64,000 bases of DNA from DASSWG01 sp035704905 (GTDB lineage Bacteria; Bacteroidota; Bacteroidia; Flavobacteriales; Flavobacteriaceae): NCBI GenBank assembly GCA_035704905.1, contig DASSWN010000005.1, forward strand, positions 1 to 64,000, given 5' to 3'. Below, in pieces: positions 7,961 to 17,113 of the stretch (position 1 is its first letter; each line of letters starts with the position of its first letter). A model generated the notes under the pieces. It saw only the letters and a program-made list of their open reading frames with translations. It did no database searches and was not told the origin of the DNA. Position numbers and translations under genes: made by a program.

Positions 7961-8655
7961 TTTTCCCTCACGGTCAGTTGTTCAATTCTTTTTTCATAAT
8001 CTTTCCCCTGAAAAATCCGTTGCACGAATATTCCAGGAATATGGATATGGTTCGGATCGAGCTCGCCCGGTTTCACCAATTCTTCAACTTCGACAACGGT
8101 GGTTTTGGCCGCTCCACACATCACCGGATTAAAATTCCGGGCGGTTCCTTTGAAAATCAGGTTGCCAACCTCATCGCCTTTCCAAGCTTTTATAAAAGCG
8201 AAATCGGCTTTGAACGATTCTTCCAAAACATAATGTTTTCCATTGAATTCCCGTATTTCCTTTCCTTCGGCAACTTCAGTTCCATATCCGGCGGCAACAA
8301 AAATGGCTGGAAAACCATGTTGCGCCGCGCGGCATTTTTCTGCCAACGTACCTTGGGGCGTAAGTTCCACATCAAGTTCACCGGTTAGCATTTGCCGTTC
8401 GAATTCAGCATTTTCACCCACATAGGAAGCAATCATTTTCTTGATTTGTTTCTTTTTCAAAAGCAACCCGAGCCCAAAATCGTCCACGCCTGCATTGTTG
8501 GAAATACAAGTTAAATCTTTCACATTCATGCGAACAATTTCAGCTATCAGGTTTTCCGGAATACCGCAAAGCCCGAAACCACCGAACATCAAGGTCATTC
8601 CACTTTCTAAACCTTTTACGGCTTCGCTTATCGACGACACAGTTTTTTTTATCAT
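7957..8655 (-). CDS. scoA: 3-oxoacid CoA-transferase subunit A
   Basis: A 232-residue family I CoA-transferase alpha subunit, with the CoA-binding GGFGLCGIPENLI motif near residues 25-37 and the LTCISNNAGVDDFGLGLLL segment. It is the first gene of the scoA-scoB pair; the catalytic glutamate sits in subunit B. The length is standard for subunit A. The TGA stop is contributed by the repeat that follows. The ATG at 8653-8655 is followed by a MIKKTVSSISEAVKGL start, normal for the family. Confidence 0.93.
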   Translation of the reverse strand: MIKKTVSSISEAVKGLESGMTLMFGGFGLCGIPENLIAEIVRMNVKDLTCISNNAGVDDFGLGLLLKKKQIKKMIASYVGENAEFERQMLTGELDVELTPQGTLAEKCRAAQHGFPAIFVAAGYGTEVAEGKEIREFNGKHYVLEESFKADFAFIKAWKGDEVGNLIFKGTARNFNPVMCGAAKTTVVEVEELVKPGELDPNHIHIPGIFVQRIFQGKDYEKRIEQLTVREK

Positions 8656-8772
8656 TGGATTTTTCTTTGTCGAAATTTACAAAAATTTGTTTTATTCGGT
8701 AAAAATACTTTAAGAAAGCCCTTGCAGGATTTCTTTTAAAAATAGTACATTTACAAAAGTAACAAAAGTAGT

Positions 8773-9432
8773 ATGAAAACAGCCATAATTTTGGGCGCAA
8801 CAGGATTGACGGGCAACATACTCTTACATAAATTGTTAGCAGACGATTACTATGCTAAAGTAATTGTTTTCGGAAGAAGGACCGTGGGGCTCAAACATCC
8901 CAAAATGCAAGAGTACATAGTCGATTTGTTCGAATTGGAAAAATACAAGGAACAATTTCGAGGAGATGTGGTTTTTTGTTGCGTTGGAAGCACACAGAAA
9001 AAAACGCCAAAGAAAAAAATCTATCAAAAAGTCGATTTTGGAATTCCGGTAACCGCGGCAAAATTGTGCCGGCAAAACGGCATTCGTTTTTTTGAAGTCA
9101 TTTCTGCCCTGGGAGCCAACGCCAACAGCCGGTTTTTTTATAATCGAATAAAAGGCGAAATGGAACTTGAAGTGATGGCGCAAAATATTCAAGACACCTA
9201 TGTTTTCCGACCATCGTTAATTGGAGGTGAACGCGAAGAAAAGCGGCCTTTCGAATTTTTCTGGAAACAAGTTATGAAAACCACCGATTTCTTGATGTTC
9301 GGGCCCCTGAAAAAATTTAAGCCCATTCATCCCGAAACCATTGCCACGGCGATGATTTTCGTTGCAAAAAACCGCTACCGAAAATTACTGATCAAATCGG
9401 AAGAAATTGAAGAAATTGCCGCAAACGCATGA
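8773..9432 (+). CDS. NAD(P)-binding Rossmann protein, atypical SDR (HTATIP2/YbjT-like)
   Basis: A 219-residue atypical short-chain dehydrogenase/reductase. The nucleotide-binding GATGLTG loop is at residues 8-14, and a Tyr-x3-Lys pair occurs in FYNRIKGEME, after an ISALGANANS strand. The length and motifs resemble the HTATIP2 and YbjT-type proteins, which bind NAD(P)H but whose substrates are mostly unknown. It overlaps the next gene by 4 bases (ATGA), so the two are co-translated. No enzyme activity is assigned. Confidence 0.82.
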   Translation: MKTAIILGATGLTGNILLHKLLADDYYAKVIVFGRRTVGLKHPKMQEYIVDLFELEKYKEQFRGDVVFCCVGSTQKKTPKKKIYQKVDFGIPVTAAKLCRQNGIRFFEVISALGANANSRFFYNRIKGEMELEVMAQNIQDTYVFRPSLIGGEREEKRPFEFFWKQVMKTTDFLMFGPLKKFKPIHPETIATAMIFVAKNRYRKLLIKSEEIEEIAANA

Positions 9433-9896
9433 TCGAAATCGAACGTAAATTCTTGGTAACTTCCTCGGAATTCAAATCGGTGGCTAATAAAAGAATGCAT
9501 ATTCGCCAAGCTTATTTGAGTTCGAATCCGGCGCGTAGCGTGCGCATTCGCATTCAAGATGAAAAAGGATTTATAACCATTAAAGGAAAATCGAATAAAA
9601 GCGGTTTATCGCGTTTTGAATGGGAAAAAGAAATTCCTGCAAAAGAAGCAGAAACTTTGTTGGATTTATGTGAAGCTTTTCCAATTGAAAAAAACCGTTT
9701 TTTGGTGAAGTTTGGTGAACATGTTTATGAAGTGGATGAATTTTATGCCGAAAACCAAGGCTTGATTATTGCCGAAATTGAACTTGCCAGCGAAGACGAA
9801 AATTTTTTAAAACCAGAATGGCTGGGTAGGGAAGTCACGGGCGATAAACGCTATTACAACGCCCATTTGAGCAAATTTCCGTTTACGGAATGGTAA
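9429..9896 (+). CDS. CYTH domain protein (triphosphate tunnel metalloenzyme)
   Basis: A 155-residue protein of the CYTH superfamily. It starts MIEIERKFLV, carrying the ExExK signature (Glu3, Glu5, Lys7) that binds metal and triphosphate in the tunnel. Paired basic and acidic strand motifs follow (RIRIQDEKGFITIKGK, YEVDEFY, IIAEIEL). Short stand-alone bacterial members usually hydrolyse inorganic triphosphate; some act on thiamine triphosphate or make cAMP. Which of these applies is not visible. The start overlaps the stop of the Rossmann gene by 4 bases. Confidence 0.88.
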   Translation: MIEIERKFLVTSSEFKSVANKRMHIRQAYLSSNPARSVRIRIQDEKGFITIKGKSNKSGLSRFEWEKEIPAKEAETLLDLCEAFPIEKNRFLVKFGEHVYEVDEFYAENQGLIIAEIELASEDENFLKPEWLGREVTGDKRYYNAHLSKFPFTEW

Positions 9897-9998
9897 CTTC
9901 TAATTTACCATTTTGATAAAAAATCGGAACCTATTCAAATTGAATTTCCACATACCACAAAAAACTGTACATTAGTGCTTCAAAATTTCAAAATAACC

Positions 9999-11579
9999 AT
10001 GAAATATAAATCAACGATAAAACCGATCTTAAACCTTTTCTTTTTTATCGGATTGCTTTTCGGAGGAATTTCCATTGCTTCCGCCCAAAATCCGCTTACC
10101 AATAAACAAATAGACAGTTTGGTCAGCAAAACCATGGAAACCTTTAATGTGCCGGGTGTTGCTGTGGCAGTGATCAAAGATGGCGAAATGGTTCACTTGG
10201 AAGGTTATGGGGTGCGATCGGCTGAAAAAGGAGGGAAGGTAGATGAAAATACGCTTTTCGGTGTTGCCTCAAACACAAAGGCTTTTACAAGTGCCGCCAT
10301 TGCCAAACTGGTCGATCAAGGAAAGATTACTTGGGATACCAAAGTGACTGAAATCATTCCCGAATTTCAATTGGCGTCCCCTTATTTAACCAATGAAATT
10401 ACGGTGCGCGATTTGTTGTCGCATCGCACCGGGTTGGGTTTGGGCGCGGGTGATTTGATGGTTTTCCCTGCAAACAATACTTTGACGGAAGATGAACTCA
10501 TTCATAATTTACGGTATTTGGAGCCGGTATCTTCGCTGCGTTCCGAATTCCATTACAACAATCTGATGTTTTTGGTGGCTGGGGAAATCGTGGAACGTGT
10601 TTCGGGAATGCCTTATGAAAAATTCATAAAAGAGAATTTCATGAATCCGCTTGAAATGGACCGAACGGTAGTGAATTATAAAAATAGCAAAGACCATAGC
10701 AATGAAATTACGGGTCATGTTCCGGTGGACGGAAAATTGCTTCCGGTCGGACTTAGTTTTACGGATCCGGCAAATTCGGCAGCCGGAATTTGGTCTTCCG
10801 CTGCAGATATGAGCAAATGGGTAGAAGCCCAGCTGCACCACGGAAAATACGGGGAAAACCTTTCGGATAGCCTTTTCAGTAAAAAAGCGCAACATGAAAT
10901 GTGGCAAATGCAAACCATCATTCCGCGGGGTGGAAAAGGTCCATACAACACACATTTTTCAGGCTATGGGTTAGGTTGGTTTGTAAGCGATGTCAATGGA
11001 TATAAAGAAGTAACGCATTCCGGGGGCCTGTTGGGGATCGTCACAAAAGTACTCATGATACCGGAATTGAATTTGGGAATCATTGTGCTCACCAATCAGC
11101 AATCAGGTGCAGCGTTCTCGGCTATTGCAAATTCCATAAAAGACGGTTATTTGGGCGTCGAACCGCGCGATTGGAACAGTTTATATCAAAACGCGATGGC
11201 CAAGCGGGAAGAAGATGCTCAAAAAGTGGTTGATGCAGCATGGCAGACTATGCGGGAAAACAAGACAGTTGCAAGTTTAGACAATTACACCGGCACTTTC
11301 AACGATCCATGGTTTGGAAATATAAGTATTTTCAAAAAGAACGGGAAATTATATTTCCGAGCCGAAAATGCAAAAGGCCTCACCGGCGAATTGTTCTATT
11401 ACAAAGGCAACACCTTCATCATCAAATGGGATGATCGCAGCTTGTTGGCAGATGCATTTATTAGTTTCAATTTGAACAAGGACGGCAAAGCCAAAAGTGC
11501 GACCGTTGAAGCCGTTTCTCCCATGACCGATTTCAGTTTTGATTTTCAAGATTTGGAATTTACCCGGAATGAAAAATGA
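9999..11579 (+). CDS. serine hydrolase of the beta-lactamase (class C/PBP4*) family, exported
   Basis: A 526-residue protein with a Sec signal peptide (residues 1-29, ending SIASAQ). The beta-lactamase-like domain carries the SxxK nucleophile as SNTK at residues 91-94, a YxN element in HYNN near 185, and HSGG near 340 as the third motif. A C-terminal lipocalin-like extension of about 100 residues follows (DUF3471 type), starting with DNYTGTF. Members are esterases, D-amino-acid peptidases or peptidoglycan enzymes; the activity cannot be fixed and resistance should not be assumed. The ATG at 9999 gives a proper signal peptide; an upstream GTG at 9975 would add a poor N-terminus. Confidence 0.88.
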   Translation: MKYKSTIKPILNLFFFIGLLFGGISIASAQNPLTNKQIDSLVSKTMETFNVPGVAVAVIKDGEMVHLEGYGVRSAEKGGKVDENTLFGVASNTKAFTSAAIAKLVDQGKITWDTKVTEIIPEFQLASPYLTNEITVRDLLSHRTGLGLGAGDLMVFPANNTLTEDELIHNLRYLEPVSSLRSEFHYNNLMFLVAGEIVERVSGMPYEKFIKENFMNPLEMDRTVVNYKNSKDHSNEITGHVPVDGKLLPVGLSFTDPANSAAGIWSSAADMSKWVEAQLHHGKYGENLSDSLFSKKAQHEMWQMQTIIPRGGKGPYNTHFSGYGLGWFVSDVNGYKEVTHSGGLLGIVTKVLMIPELNLGIIVLTNQQSGAAFSAIANSIKDGYLGVEPRDWNSLYQNAMAKREEDAQKVVDAAWQTMRENKTVASLDNYTGTFNDPWFGNISIFKKNGKLYFRAENAKGLTGELFYYKGNTFIIKWDDRSLLADAFISFNLNKDGKAKSATVEAVSPMTDFSFDFQDLEFTRNEK

Positions 11580-11635
11580 AACCGCGGGTTGAAATGGGAA
11601 TCTTCTGCTGAAATAAAAAACAAATTCGATTTTAT

Positions 11636-11643
11636 TACCTTTG
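11636..11643 (+). promoter_or_regulatory. -7 box of the yicC-gmk-nadD operon
   Basis: TACCTTTG matches TAnnTTTG, 22 bases before the yicC start codon. Confidence 0.65.
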
Positions 11644-11665
11644 CGCAACTTTTTAATGCACTTTC

Positions 11666-12532
11666 ATGATTCAATCGATGACGGGCTTTGGGAAAAGTCT
11701 CGTTTCCCTTCCCGACAAAAAAATAACGGTCGAAATCAAATCCTTGAACAGCAAAAATCTGGATTTGAATGTTCGCATTCCTTCCAAATTTAGGGAAAAG
11801 GAGTTGGTATTGCGCAATCTCATCGCTTCTTCACTTATACGCGGAAAAGTAGATTTTTCCGTTTTCGTCGAAAGCACGGAAGGCGAAACGTCGGCAAAAG
11901 TAAATGTGTCGGTCGTTCAAAAATACATGAACGAATTGCAAAAAATTCCGCTTGACGGGGAAAAAAACGAAATGGAACTGCTGAAAATTGCGATGAACCT
12001 TCCCGATACTCTAAAAACAGAACGGGAAGAAATTAATATAGATGAGTTCCGGGCTTTGCAAAATGGGGTGGAAGAAGCTTTAACCGCCATCAACGAATTT
12101 CGTTCAGACGAAGGAAAAGCATTGGAACGCGAATTTGAACTGCGCATTGCCAATCTTCATAATTTATTAAGCCAAGTAATGGAAATGGATCCTGAACGCA
12201 TAAATGGCGTTCGTGAGCGGCTTCGGAAGGGAATTGAAACGTTGAAAGAAAGCGTTGACGAAAACCGGTTCGAGCAGGAATTGGTTTATTATATTGAAAA
12301 ATACGACATTACGGAAGAAAAAACCCGCTTGGAAAACCACTTGGTCTATTTCTCGGAAAATCTTGATTCCGAAGATTCCAATGGCAAAAAACTCGGGTTT
12401 ATTGCCCAAGAAATCGGTCGGGAAGTCAACACCATCGGCAGCAAATCGAATTTTGCCCCCATGCAGCAATTGGTCGTTCAGATGAAAGACGAATTGGAGA
12501 AAATCAAGGAACAACTGCTAAACGTTTTGTAA
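11666..12532 (+). CDS. yicC: YicC/YloC family endoribonuclease
   Basis: A 288-residue protein of the conserved YicC family. It begins with the signature MIQSMTGFGKS and ends with the conserved DUF1732 region (KLGFIAQEIGREVNTIGSKSN). Family members have been described as endoribonucleases involved in small-RNA turnover. Its stop codon overlaps the gmk start by one base (TAATG), so this is the first gene of a yicC-gmk-nadD operon. That order is common in Bacteroidota. Confidence 0.93.
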   Translation: MIQSMTGFGKSLVSLPDKKITVEIKSLNSKNLDLNVRIPSKFREKELVLRNLIASSLIRGKVDFSVFVESTEGETSAKVNVSVVQKYMNELQKIPLDGEKNEMELLKIAMNLPDTLKTEREEINIDEFRALQNGVEEALTAINEFRSDEGKALEREFELRIANLHNLLSQVMEMDPERINGVRERLRKGIETLKESVDENRFEQELVYYIEKYDITEEKTRLENHLVYFSENLDSEDSNGKKLGFIAQEIGREVNTIGSKSNFAPMQQLVVQMKDELEKIKEQLLNVL

Positions 12533-13107
12533 TGACAAACGGAAAACTCATTGTATTTTCCGCCCCTTCGGGCTCGGGAAAAACCACCATCGTACAACAC
12601 CTTTTGCGGCAACCGGAACTCAATCTCGGTTTTTCCATTTCGGCTACCTCGCGCACTCCACGCGAATATGAAGTGGACGGAAAGGATTATTATTTTATGT
12701 CGCTGAAAGAATTCAAAACCCATATTAAAAACGATGATTTCTTGGAATGGGAGGAAGTTTACCGCGACAATTTCTACGGCACCTTGAAATCGGAAGTTGA
12801 ACGAATTTGGGCCACGGGAAAACATGTTGTTTTTGATATTGATGTGGTTGGCGGCTTAGACATCAAACACATTTATCCGGAGCGCACGCTGGCCGTTTTT
12901 GTGCAGCCACCGAGTATTGAAGAATTGAAAATCAGGTTGAAAAAAAGGAAAACTGAAACCGAGGAACGCATCAATATGCGGGTGGCAAAAGCTTCGGTGG
13001 AAATGGCAACAGCGCCGCAATTCGACTATATAATTGTGAACAACAATTTGGAAAAAGCCCTTGAGGAAGCCTACAGTTATGTGAAAAATTTCATTTCCGA
13101 AAAATAG
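12532..13107 (+). CDS. gmk: guanylate kinase
   Basis: A 191-residue nucleotide kinase that phosphorylates GMP to GDP with ATP. The P-loop SGSGKTT lies at residues 13-19, followed by the GMP-binding SATSRTPREYEVDGKDYYF segment and the lid with RLKKRKTETEERINMR. The length is normal. The start overlaps the yicC stop, and nadD follows after six bases. Confidence 0.97.
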   Translation: MTNGKLIVFSAPSGSGKTTIVQHLLRQPELNLGFSISATSRTPREYEVDGKDYYFMSLKEFKTHIKNDDFLEWEEVYRDNFYGTLKSEVERIWATGKHVVFDIDVVGGLDIKHIYPERTLAVFVQPPSIEELKIRLKKRKTETEERINMRVAKASVEMATAPQFDYIIVNNNLEKALEEAYSYVKNFISEK

Positions 13108-13113
13108 CAGGTC

Positions 13114-13698
13114 ATGAAAAAGAAGATTGGTTTGTTTTTTGGCACTTTTAACCCCGTTCATGTGGGCCACCTTATCATTGCCAACCATTTTGTTGAATAT
13201 TCGGATTTGGATGAAGTTTGGTTTGTGGTAACACCGCATAATCCGTTCAAAAAAAAATCTTCTTTATTGGACAATTACCAGCGTTTGGATTTGGTTTATC
13301 GCGCCACGGAAGATTTTGTGAAACTTCGTCCCAGCAATATCGAATTTAACCTTCCCCAACCCAATTACACATCGCATACTTTGGCGGTTCTAGAAGAAAA
13401 ATACCCGGAAAAGGAATTTTCGCTTATTTTGGGGGAAGACAATTTGCGCGGGTTCCATAAATGGAAGAATAGCGATGTGATTCTGGAAAGGCACGAATTG
13501 TTCGTATATCCGCGCGTTTCGGATAAACCGGACGAATATCCACTCAAAAACCATCCGAAAGTTCATTTTATCGATGCACCGGTGATCGAAATTTCGGCTT
13601 CGTTTATTCGGGCTTCCATTAAAGAAGGAAAAAATGTTCGGCCATTAATTCCGTATGAAGCTTGGAAATATTTGGACGAGATGAATTTTTATAAATAG
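13114..13698 (+). CDS. nadD: nicotinate-nucleotide adenylyltransferase
   Basis: A 194-residue enzyme that adenylates nicotinate mononucleotide to deamido-NAD. It shows the nucleotidyltransferase motif GTFNPVHVGHL near residues 10-20 and the C-terminal ISASFIRASIKEG (the ISxTxxR-type motif). It ends the yicC-gmk-nadD operon. Together with the 3-hydroxyanthranilate dioxygenase it belongs to NAD synthesis if the kynurenine route is used, but the two genes are far apart. Confidence 0.96.
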   Translation: MKKKIGLFFGTFNPVHVGHLIIANHFVEYSDLDEVWFVVTPHNPFKKKSSLLDNYQRLDLVYRATEDFVKLRPSNIEFNLPQPNYTSHTLAVLEEKYPEKEFSLILGEDNLRGFHKWKNSDVILERHELFVYPRVSDKPDEYPLKNHPKVHFIDAPVIEISASFIRASIKEGKNVRPLIPYEAWKYLDEMNFYK

Positions 13699-13738
13699 CG
13701 GTGGGTGGTGAGTGGTGCGAAGTGAGTGGTGAGTTGTA
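13699..13738 (+). repeat. stuttered GGTGAGTGGTGA repeat
   Basis: Immediately after the nadD stop comes a run of imperfect direct repeats: GGTGGTGAGTGGTG, then AGTGAGTGGTGAGTTG. It is short, non-coding and of the same stutter style as the other stop-codon-proximal repeats in this window. Confidence 0.5.
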
Positions 13739-13773
13739 CGTGAAATGAATTTTAAAAACCCTCAAAATTTCCG

Positions 13774-13781
13774 TACTTTTG
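13774..13781 (+). promoter_or_regulatory. -7 box of gpsA
   Basis: TACTTTTG matches TAnnTTTG, 18 bases before the gpsA start. Confidence 0.65.
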
Positions 13782-13799
13782 ATGTGAAACTCACGAGTT

Positions 13800-14804
13800 A
13801 TGGAAGAAACCCCAAAATTTGCGGTCATCGGCGGGGGAAGTTGGGCCACGGCCATCGTAAAAATGTTATGCGAAAATGTAGTGCAGGTGGGTTGGTATAT
13901 GCGCAATGTTTCAGCAATAGACCATCTAAAAAAATACGGCCACAACCCGAATTATTTGAGTTCCGTGGAATTTGACAATTCGCAATTACAACTCACCAAC
14001 GATATCAATGAAGCCGTTTCTGCGTCCAATTACCTCATTTTTGCCATCCCATCCGCTTTTTTGACCGGGGAACTGCAAAAACTCAAACTTCCGCTAAAAG
14101 ATAAAATCATTTTCAGCGCGATTAAAGGTATTGTTCCGGAAAGTAGTTTGATTGTTGGCGAGCATTTCAATGTCACTTACGACGTCCCTTTTGAACAAAT
14201 TGGCGTAATCACCGGACCTTGCCATGCGGAAGAAGTTGCTTTGGAACGTTTGTCTTTTCTGACCATCGCTTGTGCCGAGGAAAAGTATGCCAAAACGGTT
14301 GCCGATGCACTGGCAAACGACTATATCAAATGCAAGATTAGTGAAGATATCATCGGGACGGAATATGCCGCGATGTTGAAAAATATTTATGCCGTTGCCG
14401 CTGGCATTGCCCACGGTTTGGGCTATGGCGACAATTTTCAAAGTGTGCTGATGAGCAACGCGATTCGTGAAATGAAACGTTACATCAAAAAAACCTACAA
14501 AATGAAGCGCAACATCAATGATTCGGCCTACTTGGGCGATTTGTTGGTAACCGGTTATTCTTCTTTCAGCCGAAACCGGATGTTCGGAAATATGATTGGA
14601 AAAGGCTATACCGTGAAAAGTGCACAGATGGAAATGAATATGATCGCCGAGGGCTTTTATGCCGCGAAAAGCGCGTACCACATCAACAAAAACAAGGGGG
14701 AAAACAAAGCAAAAACCCCAATTATCAATGCGGTTTATAAGGTTTTGTACGAGCACAAAAACCCGAAACAGGTCTTTTCAAAATTGGTTGAAAAATTGGA
14801 CTGA
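13800..14804 (+). CDS. gpsA: glycerol-3-phosphate dehydrogenase [NAD(P)+]
   Basis: A 334-residue cytosolic dehydrogenase that reduces dihydroxyacetone phosphate to sn-glycerol 3-phosphate for phospholipid synthesis. The Rossmann loop VIGGGSWATAI spans residues 9-19; the catalytic-lysine region NIYAVAAGIAHGLGYGDN and the substrate-binding SRNRMFG follow. The length is standard. Its TGA stop at 14802-14804 directly abuts the stop of the convergent reductase gene at 14805, with no base between. Confidence 0.96.
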   Translation: MEETPKFAVIGGGSWATAIVKMLCENVVQVGWYMRNVSAIDHLKKYGHNPNYLSSVEFDNSQLQLTNDINEAVSASNYLIFAIPSAFLTGELQKLKLPLKDKIIFSAIKGIVPESSLIVGEHFNVTYDVPFEQIGVITGPCHAEEVALERLSFLTIACAEEKYAKTVADALANDYIKCKISEDIIGTEYAAMLKNIYAVAAGIAHGLGYGDNFQSVLMSNAIREMKRYIKKTYKMKRNINDSAYLGDLLVTGYSSFSRNRMFGNMIGKGYTVKSAQMEMNMIAEGFYAAKSAYHINKNKGENKAKTPIINAVYKVLYEHKNPKQVFSKLVEKLD

Positions 14805-15473
14805 TTAAAATTCTTCTTTTACTATTTTATTTTCGGGAATATTGAGGTTTTTTAATTGCTTTTCAATGGCTTCCATCATAGGAGGCGGGCCGCATAAATA
14901 AATAAACGGGTGATTTTCGGGAATATTTCTTTTCAGAAAACCTTCTGTAATATGGCCATGTTCAAATTCCCGTGTTTTTTCTTCTGAGAGTATATTAATG
15001 AATTTTTTATCCAAAAGTCCATCAAATTCTTTTTTCAGAATAATATCGGCTTCCGTATTGTTGGCGAAAACCAGTCTATTATTTCCAATCTCCCCTTTGG
15101 AATCCAATTCACGCAAAATGGAAATAAAGGGTGTAATACCGGCTCCACCAGCAATAAAAACGCCTTCGCCTTTGTAGGCTATTGCACCAAAAACATCGTG
15201 TAAAATAAGTTTATCGCCTTTTTGAAGTTTTAAAAGTTCATTGGTAACCCCATTGTGCTGCGGATAAACCTTTATGGTAAATTCTAAGTGCTTATCTTGT
15301 GGAAGGGAAGTGAATGTAAACGGCCGTTTTTCATCTTTCCAATCATTTTTAGCTATGGAAATTTCCGTGGCTTGGCCTGGAACAAAAGTTAAATTGGCAG
15401 GTTTCTCTGTTTTGATCTGAAGAACGTCATGAGTAATGTTTTCGAGCGATAAAATAGTTACTTGTTTTTCCAT
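14805..15473 (-). CDS. flavin-dependent ferredoxin/flavodoxin reductase-like protein
   Basis: A 222-residue ferredoxin-NADP reductase superfamily protein without an iron-sulphur domain. The FAD motif is RPFTFTS at residues 50-56, the NAD(P) motif is GGAGITPFISIL at 109-120, and CGPPPMM lies near 194. It would shuttle electrons between NAD(P)H and a small carrier such as ferredoxin or flavodoxin. It starts 18 bases after the folE stop on the same strand and so is probably in its operon. The functional link to FolE is not known. Confidence 0.85.
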   Translation of the reverse strand: MEKQVTILSLENITHDVLQIKTEKPANLTFVPGQATEISIAKNDWKDEKRPFTFTSLPQDKHLEFTIKVYPQHNGVTNELLKLQKGDKLILHDVFGAIAYKGEGVFIAGGAGITPFISILRELDSKGEIGNNRLVFANNTEADIILKKEFDGLLDKKFINILSEEKTREFEHGHITEGFLKRNIPENHPFIYLCGPPPMMEAIEKQLKNLNIPENKIVKEEF

Positions 15474-15491
15474 TGCGTTTAATTTACTGAT

Positions 15492-16181
15492 TCAATTGTT
15501 TTTTAAGGTTGAAAGAAATTCTTGTTTGATTTCCGAATCGCGAAATTTTCCGGAATAATTTGATGTAATTGTGCTGCTGTTCGTATCCTTAATTCCGCGC
15601 GAAGCCACGCAAAGATGAACGGCATCAACCATTACCGCAACATCTTCCGACTGCAATGATTCTTTTAAACCTTCGGCAATCTGAACAGTGAGCCGTTCTT
15701 GAACTTGTGGTCGTTTGGCATAATATTGAACCAAACGGTTGAGTTTTGACAAACCAATTACTTTCCCATTGGAAAAATAGGCGATATGCACTTTTCCGAT
15801 AATTGGCACGAAATGATGTTCGCAATAAGAGTATAGACTGATGTCTTTTTCGATCAACATTTGGTCATAACCAAACTTGTTTTCAAACAATTTCGCTTCA
15901 GGTTTGTTTTCTGGATTCAATCCTGAAAAAATTTCTTTCACATACATTTTTGCCACTCGGTTGGGAGTATCTTTCAGGCTGTCATCTTCCAAATCCAGTT
16001 GCAAAATTTCCATGATTTCACGAAAATGAAAAGCAATTTTTTTGATTTTTTCATTTTCTTCTGACAAAAGAATATCGTGTGAAATCCGCATTTCGGTGGA
16101 ATTCGGTTCGATTTTCGTTTGTATTTCTTCTGCAGAAATTTTCGGCATAACAAAATTTAAGTTCGCGGTATTTGACATCAT
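15492..16181 (-). CDS. folE: GTP cyclohydrolase I
   Basis: A 229-residue enzyme that converts GTP to 7,8-dihydroneopterin triphosphate, the common precursor for folate and for queuosine. The zinc site is visible as Cys120 with His122/His123 in YSYCEHHFVPIIGKVHIAY, and a later Cys in VHLCVASRG. The RPQVQERLTVQIAEGL segment is also typical. The N-terminal 40 residues extend beyond the compact core, which is common in this phylum. It feeds the QueD-type enzyme at 6698. The ATG at 16179-16181 is directly followed by a second ATG. Confidence 0.96.
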   Translation of the reverse strand: MMSNTANLNFVMPKISAEEIQTKIEPNSTEMRISHDILLSEENEKIKKIAFHFREIMEILQLDLEDDSLKDTPNRVAKMYVKEIFSGLNPENKPEAKLFENKFGYDQMLIEKDISLYSYCEHHFVPIIGKVHIAYFSNGKVIGLSKLNRLVQYYAKRPQVQERLTVQIAEGLKESLQSEDVAVMVDAVHLCVASRGIKDTNSSTITSNYSGKFRDSEIKQEFLSTLKNN

Positions 16182-16473
16182 TTATTTGGTTTTTAATTTC
16201 CGGTGATTTTTGCTGAACATCATCACTTTTTATAGTTCTGCCCTGAACATTATCAAGTTTCTTTTTTCCCTCAATAGGATGCTACACAATTAGAGTGAAA
16301 AATGGAGGAAAAGGTTACAAAATATTTTAAAATAGGAAAACAAAACTTTTGTGTCTCATCGACTTCTTCAAAGAAAAACGCAAACAAATAAAGGTTGCTA
16401 CCTGTCACTTGCTCGGGAAAAAACCGGCTGGTTACTTTTGATTCATAAAAACCAAATTTCACAAACAATATAA
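16182..16473. other. gap between folE and the ndk terminator, no gene seen
   Basis: This AT-rich stretch of about 290 bases upstream of folE holds no convincing gene, RNA or promoter. A 65-codon minus-strand open frame exists but starts with TTG and has no family resemblance. Confidence 0.5.
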
Positions 16474-16511
16474 ATCAAAAAAAGCTGAACAATGAAGTAT
16501 TGTTCAGCTTT
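16474..16511 (-). terminator. rho-independent terminator of ndk
   Basis: AAAGCTGAACAAT (16481-16493) and its perfect complement ATTGTTCAGCTTT (16499-16511) enclose a five-base loop. On the minus strand the hairpin is followed by a run of seven T. It lies 55 bases past the ndk stop. Confidence 0.85.
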
Positions 16512-16566
16512 AATAATAAAATTAATCCCTAAATAATCTGTATCGACTAGTTAAAACCAGACAAGT

Positions 16567-16986
16567 TTAAAAAATCTCCTTTCCCGCAAAATGAAAAGCA
16601 CCTTCAATTTTGGCATTTTCATCGCTGTCACTTCCGTGAACTGCATTTTCACCGATTGAAGACGCGTATTTTTTGCGAATAGTTCCTTCGGCCGCTTCCG
16701 CCGGATTGGTCGCGCCAATCAAGGTTCGGAAATCTTCCACCGCATTTTCTTTTTCCAAGATGGCCGCCACAATCGGGCCGCGGGTCATATATTCTACCAA
16801 TTCCCCAAAAAACGGACGTTCTTTGTGCACTTCGTAAAAAGTTTCCGCATCGTGTTTGGTCATTTGCGTCAATTTCAACGCGACAATTCGAAATCCGGAA
16901 GCGGTAATTTGTTCCAAAATCGCACCGATATTTCCTTTTTCCACCGAGTCCGGTTTGAGCATGGTGAATGTTCTGTTTCCTGCCAT
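16567..16986 (-). CDS. ndk: nucleoside diphosphate kinase
   Basis: A 139-residue housekeeping kinase that equilibrates nucleoside di- and triphosphates. It opens MAGNRTFTMLKPDSVEKG and has the active-site histidine in NAVHGSDS near residue 115. The start at 16986 was chosen because the protein family begins there and because the -7 box lies just upstream at 17009-17016; a longer frame would read through the promoter. It is transcribed alone, with a strong terminator downstream. Confidence 0.97.
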   Translation of the reverse strand: MAGNRTFTMLKPDSVEKGNIGAILEQITASGFRIVALKLTQMTKHDAETFYEVHKERPFFGELVEYMTRGPIVAAILEKENAVEDFRTLIGATNPAEAAEGTIRKKYASSIGENAVHGSDSDENAKIEGAFHFAGKEIF

Positions 16987-17008
16987 TTTTCGTTTTTTAA
17001 ATTTTGCG

Positions 17009-17016
17009 CAAAAATA
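17009..17016 (-). promoter_or_regulatory. -7 box of ndk
   Basis: On the minus strand TATTTTTG matches TAnnTTTG, 22 bases before the ndk start codon. Confidence 0.65.
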
Positions 17017-17113
17017 GGCGTTTTTACGAGAACCGCAATGCATGGTTTTTGGGAATTTAAAAACTGCGCCAAACGGTTAATTGGCAAAAAGAAATGGAAA
17101 AATGAATTTGAAC

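Noticed and set aside
9520..9545. TTCGAATCC text resembling a tRNA T-loop
   Set aside because: It lies inside the CYTH coding sequence, with no acceptor or anticodon stems around it.
9999..11579. Beta-lactamase conferring antibiotic resistance
   Set aside because: The motifs place it in the broad serine hydrolase group; the HSGG and HYNN forms and the lipocalin-like C-terminus do not indicate a true beta-lactamase.
16271..16468. 65-codon open frame on the minus strand upstream of folE
   Set aside because: It starts with TTG, has no family resemblance and an unusual composition for the window; probably chance.
16987..17043. Nineteen-codon N-terminal extension of ndk
   Set aside because: It would include the -7 box at 17009-17016, and the family starts at MAGNRTF.
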